Positions 8,245 to 15,890 of a DNA stretch of 64,000 nt are shown piece after piece. Below the pieces are notes generated by a model that was not told where the DNA came from, made no database searches, and saw only the letters and a program-made list of their open reading frames with translations. Within the stretch, counting starts at the first letter, position 1. Each line of letters opens with the position of its first letter. The stretch comes from Nocardia grenadensis NBRC 108939. GTDB taxonomy: Bacteria; Actinomycetota; Actinomycetes; Mycobacteriales; Mycobacteriaceae. The position numbers and the translations under genes were made by a program. The stretch spans positions 1-64,000 of the forward strand of contig NZ_BDCJ01000018.1 in assembly GCF_001613445.1 (NCBI RefSeq), written 5' to 3'.

Positions 8245-8948
8245 GCGCGATCCGGGTCGGCCGTGAGCGCCGCATGCGCTTCGAGTGCGGTGGTCGCACG
8301 TCCGGAATCGCCGCTCGCGATGGCCTCGACCAATTCCCGGTGTACCCGTGCCCCGACGCCGGTGTCCACCGGAGAACCCGAGGCGACGACTCCCGCCAAT
8401 CGGCTCTCGACGAACTCGAGCAAAGACAGATACGTGTGCTTGAGGATCTCGTTCGTGGTGATCTCGGCAATACGTTTGTGCAACGCCCAGTTGGCACGCA
8501 GATAGGCCTCCACACCGAGGTCGGGGGCGAACATCACCTCGCCCAGGGCACGCAGTTCCTCGACATCGACGGTGTTCCGGAAACGGGTCGCGTCCTGGGT
8601 GATGAGTGGTTCGAGCGCCTCACGCATGATGAGACAGTCGGCCACCGATACCGAATCGCCACTCAGCTCCAGCATCTTCTGCCCCAGGCGAACCAGTGGC
8701 GGCGGTGAGGCCACGAAGATCCCGCCGCGGACACCGGGCCGGATCGTGATCATCTTCCGAGCGCTCAACAGCCTGATCGCCTCGTTGAATGTGGCGACTG
8801 CCACGTCGTACCGCTCGCGCAGGCTCTCCTTGGTACCGAGACGATGGCCGTTGCCGAGGCCTTCGTCCCGGATCATCTGCTCGATATCGCGCGCCACCTC
8901 ATCGGCCAGCGAGAACGAGGACTGGGTATCGAGTTCGCGTTTGCTCAT
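8241..8948 (-). CDS. GntR-family regulator (FCD/FadR subfamily)
   Basis: A 235-residue regulator. An N-terminal winged helix spans about residues 14-78 (IEQMIRDEGLGNGHRLGTKE, then RPGVRGGIFVA as the wing). An all-helical FCD effector domain follows (about 95-225), with the Asp/His-type metal or ligand-binding helices usual in FadR-like repressors. It sits in the middle of the catabolic operon, overlapping its neighbours on both sides by ATGA junctions, so it is co-transcribed with its likely targets. FCD repressors typically respond to a pathway acid. The candidate operator is the palindrome at 15742-15757 in the divergent promoter region. Confidence 0.9.
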   Translation of the reverse strand: MSKRELDTQSSFSLADEVARDIEQMIRDEGLGNGHRLGTKESLRERYDVAVATFNEAIRLLSARKMITIRPGVRGGIFVASPPPLVRLGQKMLELSGDSVSVADCLIMREALEPLITQDATRFRNTVDVEELRALGEVMFAPDLGVEAYLRANWALHKRIAEITTNEILKHTYLSLLEFVESRLAGVVASGSPVDTGVGARVHRELVEAIASGDSGRATTALEAHAALTADPDRA

Positions 8949-10033
8949 GGTGTCCCTCTGCTCTGCCGTAGTTGTGGTATCTCCTCGAGCCGATCCGGTC
9001 GACAGGTCGGTCTCGACAGGAATCGGAGGGCATTCCCACCCAGGATCATGTGCTCCTCCTCGTGCGTCAGGTCGAGTGCCCGGACCGATTGCAGCGGCGA
9101 CCGGTCCGCGAGATCGAAGGGGAAATCGCTGCCCATCAGGACGTTGCGCACGCCGACGTTGTCGATCAGGCGGGCGAGGGCCTCGTCGTCGAATACGGCT
9201 GTGTCGTACAGCAACGTGCGCAGATAGTCCGAGGGTGGCCGCAGCATCATCCGGGCAGACGATTTCCGTTCATAACCCAGGTCCAGCCGGGGGGTGATAC
9301 CGGGCAGGCAGCCGCCGCCGTGCGCGAGACACAGCCGGAGATCGTACCGGTCGAGCACACCACCGAACACCAGGCGGGAGATCGCGAGGCCGGTCTCCAC
9401 CGGGTAGCCGAAAAGCTGGACCAGATGGTAATCGGCGAGACGCGTCCGGCCCGAGACCCGGCTGGGGTGCACCAGAACCAGGGTCTGCCGGCTCGAGAGC
9501 TCGTCCCACAGCGCATCGTTGACCGGCGCGTCCAATTCCGCCCCGCCACCGTAAGTCCCGATTGTCGCCCCGGCGAACCCGAGTTCGTCGATACACCGGC
9601 GCAGTTCCGCACTCGCTTCGGGCAGACCGACCGGAAGGGTGGCCATTCCCACCAATCTGTCCGGCGCCTGCGCGACGAACTCCGCCAGCGCGTCGTTGGA
9701 TTGCCGGACCACTGCCGAGGTGAGCGCATCGTCGGTGGACTCCGACGCGAACAGGAAGGGCGGCGCCGATACCGCATGCATCGACACACCCGCCGCATCC
9801 ATCGAACGGAGACGCTTCTCGATGTCGTACTGCTCGGCCGGGAAGGGGATCGCCGCACCCCGGTTCAGCCCGCAGATCGCCGGATCGATCGAGATCGAAC
9901 CCGCGTCCATACCGGACAGGTCGGCCAGCCCGCGTCGTTCGAGCGCGACGAGCAGCGGCAAAGGCATTGCGTGACTGTGTATATCGATGACCGGGGAGGA
10001 CCTCTGGCGGGACGACGGTATCTCTCTAGTCAC
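8945..10033 (-). CDS. Amidohydrolase_2 family decarboxylase (ACMSD-like)
   Basis: A 362-residue amidohydrolase_2 enzyme with H19 and H21 (VIDIHSHAMPL), a later barrel histidine in LCLAHGGGCLP and the metal-binding Asp in VLMGSDFPFD. This is the pattern of 2-amino-3-carboxymuconate-6-semialdehyde decarboxylase and of PraH, the 5-carboxy-2-hydroxymuconate-6-semialdehyde decarboxylase of Paenibacillus. It would remove the ring carboxylate after extradiol cleavage and deliver the substrate of the dehydrogenase at 5994. The GTG at 10033 overlaps the end of the small dioxygenase subunit gene by 8 nt, and the stop overlaps the GntR start. The non-hydrolytic, decarboxylating role is inferred from subfamily and context. 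Confidence 0.82.
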   Translation of the reverse strand: MTREIPSSRQRSSPVIDIHSHAMPLPLLVALERRGLADLSGMDAGSISIDPAICGLNRGAAIPFPAEQYDIEKRLRSMDAAGVSMHAVSAPPFLFASESTDDALTSAVVRQSNDALAEFVAQAPDRLVGMATLPVGLPEASAELRRCIDELGFAGATIGTYGGGAELDAPVNDALWDELSSRQTLVLVHPSRVSGRTRLADYHLVQLFGYPVETGLAISRLVFGGVLDRYDLRLCLAHGGGCLPGITPRLDLGYERKSSARMMLRPPSDYLRTLLYDTAVFDDEALARLIDNVGVRNVLMGSDFPFDLADRSPLQSVRALDLTHEEEHMILGGNALRFLSRPTCRPDRLEEIPQLRQSRGTP

Positions 10034-10355
10034 GTCGCTCGGCCATGTATGCGTCGTAGTCGTCGCCCAGCAGCGAACGGATCAATGCCGTGGCCGCACC
10101 CGATGTACCGGCCTTCTCGCCGGTGCCGTAGATCAGGCGAGCCAGCTGAGAGAGAAGGTACGGGTGCAGCCCCAGCTCGTGCAGTCCGCGGAAGTCGCGC
10201 TCCCTGATGGCCCGCCGCTCCGCCTCGGTCAGCGGATATTCGTCGATGACCGCGTCCTCGTCGGACTCGAAGCGAGCCCGGAACTCCTCGTCCCACTTGA
10301 GGTCTTGCACGAGATCGTTGGTTTTCAACAGGGGATCGAACCGATCCAATGCCAT
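10026..10355 (-). CDS. LigA-like small (alpha) subunit of extradiol dioxygenase
   Basis: A 109-residue helical protein with the LigA pattern (LTEAERRAIRERDFRGLHELG, then HPYLLSQLARLIYG), which caps the active site in protocatechuate 4,5-dioxygenase. The ATG at 10355 has GGAAGG 10 nt upstream; an earlier in-frame ATG at 10373 lacks a ribosome-binding site. The gene lies 30 nt after the catalytic subunit gene and overlaps the decarboxylase gene. At 109 residues it is somewhat shorter than sphingomonad LigA (about 139). It has no catalytic metal ligands of its own and should act only together with the LigB-like subunit. Confidence 0.85.
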   Translation of the reverse strand: MALDRFDPLLKTNDLVQDLKWDEEFRARFESDEDAVIDEYPLTEAERRAIRERDFRGLHELGLHPYLLSQLARLIYGTGEKAGTSGAATALIRSLLGDDYDAYMAERRD

Positions 10356-10385
10356 GGTTTCAGATCCTTCCATTCGAAACAGAGC

Positions 10386-11231
10386 TCAGACGGTCCAGCG
10401 CACCGCGCCGACGCCGCACCGCCACTGTTCCACTGCGACGTAACCCAGATCGGTGCACGGACGAGGCCCGATCGCACCCAGAACGACTGTCCAGGAGAGT
10501 AATTCGGCGGTGCCGCCCGAACCGGCCGCCTCCATCCGCTGGAATGTCGCCTCGGTGCGGATGCGCTCGTGGTCCCCCGCGGTCAGCAGATCCATGTACC
10601 AGCGGTCGAATTTCTCGTCGATCTCCAGGTACCGAGGGCCGCCGGGCTCATGGCTGAGCCCGCCGGAGCCGAACAGGCCGATCCGGGCGTCGGCCGGGAG
10701 GTCCTCGGTGATGGCACGCCCCAGGGCCTTCCCGAAGTCGTAGCAGACCCGCTCGTCCGGCACCGGAGGAACCGTACAGTTCTGCAGGATGGGGATGACG
10801 GGTACGTCCAGGGCGGCCAATCCGGCCATGGTCACCGGGACGGAGACATTGTCGTCGAACCTGAGCCGATCGCGGACCCCGCGCACCCGGGGGCCGCTGT
10901 CACGCACCGACTCGAACAGGGTTCTCGCGATGTCCGGCGCTCCGCGCAGGTCGTAGTCCGCTACCCGCAGCCACGGCTTGAACCACTCGTCCGGACCGGA
11001 GTGCCGATCGGTCAACCCGAAGGAGAAGTCCCATGGGTCACCCACCCGGGTATTGGCCACGTGATCGTTCCCGATGATCAGCAGTGCGTCCAGATCCGCG
11101 GCGGCGATCTCGTCGTGGATGACGTCGTACGCCCGTCGTACCGTCTCCCGATCGGCCGCGGGTGCCTTGTCGAACCACCCCGTCAGGCCCGGCGCGTGAC
11201 TTGCCGCCACCGCCAAACTGATCCTAGCCAT
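10386..11231 (-). CDS. LigB-like catalytic subunit of class III extradiol dioxygenase
   Basis: A 281-residue class III extradiol dioxygenase. Iron ligands H12 (AASHAPG), H57 (GNDHVAN) and E243 (TAELLSW), plus the catalytic base H194 (GGLSHEPGG), fall at nearly the same numbers as in LigB (12, 61, 242, 195). It cleaves a catechol or aminophenol ring next to the diol to give a semialdehyde. Because the next gene is an ACMSD-like decarboxylase and not a dicarboxylate dehydrogenase, the product probably carries a carboxylate beside the semialdehyde, as in 2,3-cleavage of protocatechuate or cleavage of an aminohydroxybenzoate. Of two adjacent ATGs, the one at 11231 has the better spacing to GGAGG. 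Confidence 0.88.
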   Translation of the reverse strand: MARISLAVAASHAPGLTGWFDKAPAADRETVRRAYDVIHDEIAAADLDALLIIGNDHVANTRVGDPWDFSFGLTDRHSGPDEWFKPWLRVADYDLRGAPDIARTLFESVRDSGPRVRGVRDRLRFDDNVSVPVTMAGLAALDVPVIPILQNCTVPPVPDERVCYDFGKALGRAITEDLPADARIGLFGSGGLSHEPGGPRYLEIDEKFDRWYMDLLTAGDHERIRTEATFQRMEAAGSGGTAELLSWTVVLGAIGPRPCTDLGYVAVEQWRCGVGAVRWTV

Positions 11232-11303
11232 CATTCCTCCGAGTTCGTTTGCACAGGGGTGTCCCGCATGCGGGACACCCGGTTCGAGAAGGCCGAGCTC
11301 CGG

Positions 11304-12158
11304 TCACGATTGCCGCGCGGCCAAGCGGCGGCGGATCGCGGCGGCGGCGGCTTCGGCCGTGGCCGCCTGGGTATCCCGTCCTTCGCCCGCGGTCGCGCCC
11401 GCCGGGTCCCCGAGATACCCCAGGGGCGTGGTCCGGCGGGCGTCGTCGTAGCCGCGCCGCCAGACGGCGAGCTCCTCGGCCCCGTAGTCGGTGGCCCGTA
11501 GTTCTTTCCGCACGTCCTCACGTACCAGGCCAGGGCAGGAATCCATCATCATCGCGGTCTCCCACCGGCCGGCGTGCACGTCGACGAACTCGCGGCCGTC
11601 CGGTCCGCTTCGCACGGGCGGCGCCGTCACCGGGGGTGCGACGGCCGGGTCTTCGTGAACGGTCAGCAGGGGATCATCCGGAGACAGTTCGAGCCGCCGC
11701 GCGAGGGCCGTGTCGACGACGAAGCTGATATCCGCCGGCGCTCGTTTCGTACCCGTCTCCACTGCCTCGTAGATCGTCCTGTTGTGCAGGGCGTCGCCAT
11801 GGCCGGAGAAGCAGAAGATATGACCGAAGCCGTCGCCGGACATGCTCACGAACAGATCGGCGAGTACCTCGCGCATCAGACCGGGCCGAATACTGTAGGA
11901 GCCGGGGAACGATCCGGACACCACGTTCACCCCCCAGTAATAGGGCGGGACGACGAGGGCGTCGACACCGTGTTCGGCCAGCACGGCCCTGACCTTGTGT
12001 GCCCGATCGGTCGGCACGTACACATCGGTCCCCGCCGGTAGGTGCGGTCCGTGTTGTTCGATCACGCCGATGGGCCAGAGCAGCACCGCCCCCGCGGCGG
12101 CCGCGGCATCGATCTCGTACCAGGTCATCTCGGCCATCGAACCGCTGAAGATATCCAT
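11304..12158 (-). CDS. Creatininase-family metal-dependent hydrolase
   Basis: A 284-residue creatininase-fold protein with E34, H36 and D45 (VIEQHGPHLPAGTD) and H120 (CFSGHGDALHN), matching the creatininase metal ligands. D122 stands where creatininase has E122, and the C-terminal HAGRWETAMM contains the family's conserved Glu. Family members open cyclic amides or hydrolyse C-N bonds (creatinine, 2-amino-5-formylamino-pyrimidinone, mycofactocin peptide cleavage). The gene follows the transporter ATPase by 4 nt with GGAGG ahead of its ATG. It lies between uptake and ring cleavage, so an early step on a cyclic amide or a deaminating hydrolysis is plausible. The substrate is unknown. Confidence 0.85.
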   Translation of the reverse strand: MDIFSGSMAEMTWYEIDAAAAAGAVLLWPIGVIEQHGPHLPAGTDVYVPTDRAHKVRAVLAEHGVDALVVPPYYWGVNVVSGSFPGSYSIRPGLMREVLADLFVSMSGDGFGHIFCFSGHGDALHNRTIYEAVETGTKRAPADISFVVDTALARRLELSPDDPLLTVHEDPAVAPPVTAPPVRSGPDGREFVDVHAGRWETAMMMDSCPGLVREDVRKELRATDYGAEELAVWRRGYDDARRTTPLGYLGDPAGATAGEGRDTQAATAEAAAAAIRRRLAARQS

Positions 12159-12162
12159 CGGC

Positions 12163-13005
12163 TCAGCCTCCGGCCCGGGTGTCGTGGAATGTCTTGGCGT
12201 CCTGGATCCGCTGATAGACCAGTGCGCGCAACTCCGCGAAGCGGGGCAGTGCGCGGGTACGCAACTGATCGCGCTCGTCGGACAGATCGATCGTGATGTC
12301 GTCCAGCACCACGGTCGGCGACGCCGACAACACCAGGACCCGCTGCCCGATGTAGACCGCCTCGTCGATGTCGTGGGTCACGAACAGCACGGTCATGCCC
12401 AGCTGCTCCCAGAGCGAGCGGGTCAGATCCTCGAGCTCGGACCTCGTCTGGGCGTCGACGGCCGCGAACGGTTCGTCCATGAGCAGCACCGAAGGCTGGT
12501 AGGCCACGGCCCGCGCGATGGCGACACGCTGCTGCATACCACCGGACAGCTGCCACGGGTACGCCTGTGGCACATCTTTCAGACCGACCGCGGCCAGAGC
12601 CTGTTCGACCAGTTCGGATCTACGGGCCTTCGGCACCTTCTTCTGCCGGAGCGGCAGCGAGACATTCTGCTCGACGGTCATCCAGGGAAACAGGCTTCTG
12701 CCGTATTCCTGGAACACGATCGCCATATCGCGAGGCGGACCGACGACCGGGCGGTCGCCCAGGTACACCGCACCGGACGTGGGTGACAGCAGGCCGGCGA
12801 TGCATTTGAGCAGGGTCGTCTTGCCGGCTCCCGAGGGGCCGACGATGCAGGCCAATTCGCCCCGGCCGATCCGGAAGGTCAGGTCACGGACCGCTTCCAC
12901 GTGCCGGCCGTGACCGGAGTAGACCTTCTGGACCCCGCGGACGTCGAGCATGGCCGGCGCGGCATCGATCGTCGCCTCGGTGGGGCGGGTTCGGGTTGTG
13001 GTCAT
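12163..13005 (-). CDS. ABC transporter ATPase (SsuB/TauB-like)
   Basis: A 280-residue ATPase with Walker A (VGPSGAGKTTLL), Q-loop (VFQEYGR), signature LSGGMQQR, Walker B (VLLMDEP) and H-loop (FVTHDIDEA). It resembles the nitrate/sulfonate/taurine subfamily that energises NMT1-type uptake systems. The ATG at 13005 has AGGAGAG two bases upstream and overlaps the stop of the permease gene (ATGA). With the two permeases and the lipoprotein it forms a full importer at the head of the catabolic operon, so it most likely takes up the aromatic or heterocyclic substrate. Confidence 0.95.
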   Translation of the reverse strand: MTTTRTRPTEATIDAAPAMLDVRGVQKVYSGHGRHVEAVRDLTFRIGRGELACIVGPSGAGKTTLLKCIAGLLSPTSGAVYLGDRPVVGPPRDMAIVFQEYGRSLFPWMTVEQNVSLPLRQKKVPKARRSELVEQALAAVGLKDVPQAYPWQLSGGMQQRVAIARAVAYQPSVLLMDEPFAAVDAQTRSELEDLTRSLWEQLGMTVLFVTHDIDEAVYIGQRVLVLSASPTVVLDDITIDLSDERDQLRTRALPRFAELRALVYQRIQDAKTFHDTRAGG

Positions 13006-13790
13006 TTCTCTCCTAGTTGCGCACGGCGCAGGCCGTGATACCAGCCGAGGGCACGACGTTCGAAGACGCCGAACGCGAGCGACAGAGCGAAGCCGAGCAG
13101 ACCCAGCACGATGATTCCGCTCCACATCTGTGGGATGGCGAACCCGCGCTGGAATTGAACGACGGTGAAACCCAGACCGCTCGAGCTGGCGAACATTTCG
13201 CTGATCACCATGAGGATGATCGAAATCGACAGAGCCTGACGCATTCCGGCCACGATCTGCGGGCTCGCCGCCGGGAGCACGAGGTGACGGATTCGCGCGC
13301 TCCCGCCGATACCGTACGACCGCGACGTATCCGACAAAACATCGTCCACCGCACGCACACCCTCGACGGTATTGAGCAACACCGGCCACACCGCGCCCAG
13401 CACGATGACCAGAATCTTCATTCCGTCACCGATTCCCGCGACGATGATCAAGACCGGGATCAATACCGGCGGCGGGATCGCGCGAAAGAATTCGAGTACC
13501 GGTTCCACCGTCGCGCGGGCGCGGCGGTGCAACCCGAGGAACACCCCGAGCCCGACTCCCGACACCACACAGATGGCGTAGCCGGCGGCCAGACGCAACA
13601 TGCTCGGCACGACGTCCTTCGTCAACCGCTCGGTGGTCAACCAGGAATCACCGAACGCCTGCGCGATCTTGACGAGCGAGGGGAAATAGTAACTACCCGA
13701 ATTCGCTGTACCGATCCACCACAGCGCGATCAGAACGACCGGCAGTCCAACGATATAGAGGACCTTCTTCGCCACCGCGACGAGTTTCAC
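13002..13790 (-). CDS. ABC transporter permease (SsuC/TauC-like)
   Basis: A 262-residue permease with about six hydrophobic helices and the coupling-loop pattern of BPD_transp_1 domains, near AYSIGGSARIRHLVLPAASPQ. GTG at 13790 is chosen because its GTGA overlaps the previous permease stop and AGGACGAGG lies just upstream; the reading frame is open further to an ATG at 13823. Two different permeases in one system imply a heterodimeric channel. It pairs with the ATPase at 12163 and the lipoprotein at 14733 for substrate import. Confidence 0.9.
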   Translation of the reverse strand: MKLVAVAKKVLYIVGLPVVLIALWWIGTANSGSYYFPSLVKIAQAFGDSWLTTERLTKDVVPSMLRLAAGYAICVVSGVGLGVFLGLHRRARATVEPVLEFFRAIPPPVLIPVLIIVAGIGDGMKILVIVLGAVWPVLLNTVEGVRAVDDVLSDTSRSYGIGGSARIRHLVLPAASPQIVAGMRQALSISIILMVISEMFASSSGLGFTVVQFQRGFAIPQMWSGIIVLGLLGFALSLAFGVFERRALGWYHGLRRAQLGEK

Positions 13791-14671
13791 GAAACCTCGT
13801 CCTTCCGTATCGACATATGCCACCCGAGCACCCGCCGTTCGATCGATCGAATGAGTACATTGACCGCCATTCCGAGCAGACCCGAGACGATCACCATCGC
13901 GTAGACATCGGCGATCGCGTTGCTCGCCTGGGCTCGCGCGATCTCGCTTCCCAGTCCCGGGCTCCCGATGATCAATTCGGCCGAAATGGTGAGGATCAGG
14001 GCGACCGAGGCCGACAGGCGCGCGCCCGTGATCAGGTACGGCAATGTCGTCGGCCAGACCAGGTGCCGGAACACGGCCCAGCGCGAGAACCCGTACGATT
14101 CGGCCGTGTTCGCGGCAACGGGATCGATGTCCTGTACACCGTGGAGTACCTGCACGAGGACCGGCCAGAACGACGCGTAGCCGACCAAGAGCAGTGTGCT
14201 GCGAATATCCGTGCCGAACAACAGCACTGCCAGCGGAATCAGGGCGACCGACGGTATCGGGCGCAGGAATTCGATGGTCGACGCCGTGATCGCGATCGTC
14301 TTCGCCGAACTCGCGATGGCGAATCCGACCGCGGTGCCCGCGATCAGGGCGAGCCCCAGCCCGATTCCCCAGCCGCGCACGGTGTCCAGCAGGGCCGCCC
14401 AGAAGGACGCCGCGCCGAGTTGCCCGGCGAGCGCCGTGAGCATTTCGCTCAGTGGCGGGAAATACTTCCGCGGCAGCACGCCGAGTCGTGGCAACACCTC
14501 CAGCAGGGCGGCGAAGACGACGACCCCGACGATGCCGAACGCCGCATCCGGCACCTTCCGCCTTCGCTCGGGCGCACGATCGGGACGGGACTCAGGCATT
14601 CCCGCGGCCCGCGCCCGGCCGGCCTTCGAAGACTCGTCCACGGTGACCGATTCCGAAATTGTGGGTGGCAC
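13787..14671 (-). CDS. ABC transporter permease (SsuC/TauC-like)
   Basis: A 294-residue permease. Residues 1-40 are a hydrophilic, Arg-rich cytoplasmic tail, followed by about six hydrophobic helices (first at about 43-62). The BPD coupling helix is near AESYGFSRWAVFRHLVWPTT. The GTG at 14671 has GAGG 5 nt upstream. It is the second gene of the operon, after the substrate-binding lipoprotein, and its stop overlaps the start of the next permease. The two permeases are clearly related, suggesting an old duplication into a heterodimer. Confidence 0.9.
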   Translation of the reverse strand: MPPTISESVTVDESSKAGRARAAGMPESRPDRAPERRRKVPDAAFGIVGVVVFAALLEVLPRLGVLPRKYFPPLSEMLTALAGQLGAASFWAALLDTVRGWGIGLGLALIAGTAVGFAIASSAKTIAITASTIEFLRPIPSVALIPLAVLLFGTDIRSTLLLVGYASFWPVLVQVLHGVQDIDPVAANTAESYGFSRWAVFRHLVWPTTLPYLITGARLSASVALILTISAELIIGSPGLGSEIARAQASNAIADVYAMVIVSGLLGMAVNVLIRSIERRVLGWHMSIRKDEVS

Positions 14672-14732
14672 TGTTACCTCGCTTCTTCACCCGGTACCGA
14701 GGCCGGAATGTCGCGGCCGACCGGAAACCGGA

Positions 14733-15701
14733 TCACTTGACGATCAAGCCGTCGAGTACGCGGGGGTCGCCGATCAGGCCGGCCTCGGCCGTGAGCGTCG
14801 CCAAGCCGTCGATTTCGTCCCGATCGACGGCCGGCCCCCACACCGGTAGCCGGACGCTCTCGGCGATACCGTCGTCCAGCGTCAGATAGGTGTTCAGCGA
14901 CTGACGTACTTCGTCGGGGTGCGCGGCGGCGTACTCGAAGGATTTCTTCAGTGCGGTGGTGAACCGCTCGACCACGTCCGGACGTTCGGCCAGCATCTTC
15001 TCGGAGGCGAACCATCCGGCGAACGGAATACCCTCGCCCATGGCCGCGTAGCCGACCGGCAACGGGCGCGCGCCCGCCTTCTCGGCGATCGTGATGAACG
15101 GCTCGCCCACCATCGCTCCGGCGATCTGGCCCGATTCGAGGCCCGCGACCATATTGGGGATGGGCATTTCGACCAGCGTGACATCCCCGGGAGCGAGCCC
15201 GCCCTTCTCGAGGCCGGCACGCACCGCGACCTCGCTGATGCCCTTCAGCGTGTTGATCCCGACGGTTTTTCCTTTCAGGTCCGCCACGGTGCGGATCGAC
15301 GGGTCCGAGACCATCAGCTGGCCCGATCCGTCGTCGAGAACGTCGTCCGACGCGCGGGCGCCGATCGCGACCAGTTTGAGCGGAAGCCCCTGCTCGCGGG
15401 CCACGAGCAGGCTGGCCAGGTTGGAATAGCCGAAGTCGAAGTCGCCGCTCATCACGCCGGGCACGATCGCGGCGCCGCCCTGGGCGTCCTGCGTGGTCAC
15501 GTCGAGTCCTTCGGCGGCGAACAGACCGCGTGCGACGCCCAATTTGACGGGAGCGACATCGATGATGGGGATGATTCCGAGCTTGACGGCGCCGCTGTCC
15601 TCGGCACCGGATCCACCGGCGCCGCAGCCTGTCAACGCGGTCGCCGCCAGCAGGCTCAACGCGACGGCGAATGCCCGCACGCTTTTCGGAAAGTTCGGCA
15701 T
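14733..15701 (-). CDS. NMT1/TauA-type substrate-binding lipoprotein
   Basis: A 322-residue periplasmic-binding-type protein anchored by lipid. The signal peptide ends in a lipobox LTGC at about residue 26, followed by a flexible Gly/Ser linker. The mature part has the NMT1 pattern: GVARGLFAAEGLDVTTQDA, then SIRTVADLKGKTVGINTLKG and an MVGEPFITIAEKAG hinge region. It is the first gene of the catabolic operon, with AAGGAG before the ATG at 15701. The ligand is probably the operon's own aromatic or N-heterocyclic substrate; related proteins bind sulfonates, phthalates or pyrimidines. Confidence 0.92.
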   Translation of the reverse strand: MPNFPKSVRAFAVALSLLAATALTGCGAGGSGAEDSGAVKLGIIPIIDVAPVKLGVARGLFAAEGLDVTTQDAQGGAAIVPGVMSGDFDFGYSNLASLLVAREQGLPLKLVAIGARASDDVLDDGSGQLMVSDPSIRTVADLKGKTVGINTLKGISEVAVRAGLEKGGLAPGDVTLVEMPIPNMVAGLESGQIAGAMVGEPFITIAEKAGARPLPVGYAAMGEGIPFAGWFASEKMLAERPDVVERFTTALKKSFEYAAAHPDEVRQSLNTYLTLDDGIAESVRLPVWGPAVDRDEIDGLATLTAEAGLIGDPRVLDGLIVK

Positions 15702-15741
15702 GGGTCTCCTTGCTGGTACCCCCGGATCAGTATCGACTATA

Positions 15742-15757
15742 ATCAATCACAATTGAT
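15742..15757. promoter_or_regulatory. Candidate GntR operator in the divergent catabolic promoter region
   Basis: ATCAAT (15742-15747) and ATTGAT (15752-15757) form a perfect 6-bp inverted repeat with a 4-nt spacer. It is the most AT-rich patch in the 189-bp gap between the importer operon (start 15701, minus) and the decarboxylase (start 15891, plus). Its place suits a repressor acting on both promoters. The co-encoded FCD-type GntR protein at 8241 is the obvious candidate, though this is inferred from position only. Confidence 0.5.
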
Positions 15758-15890
15758 AACGATCGACATGGCTTTCGCGAAAATTCAGTGTTACGAATCT
15801 TCCGAATCCGGTAACCCGGCCGACACGGACTCACCTCGCGGCCGCCTCACCTGGCACATCCCCACCCCTCGACCCGACCCAAGGAGTCCC

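Noticed and set aside
8241..8948. Idea that the catabolic cluster degrades creatinine via the creatininase-like gene
   Set aside because: Creatine amidinohydrolase, hydantoinase and sarcosine oxidase are absent, while dioxygenase, tautomerase and oxalocrotonate enzymes point to ring cleavage.
11240..11303. GTGTCCCGCATGCGGGACAC between the dioxygenase and creatininase genes as a terminator
   Set aside because: It is a strong hairpin, but it has no T-run and lies inside a co-directional operon; a processing or attenuation site is possible but unsupported, so no terminator is called.
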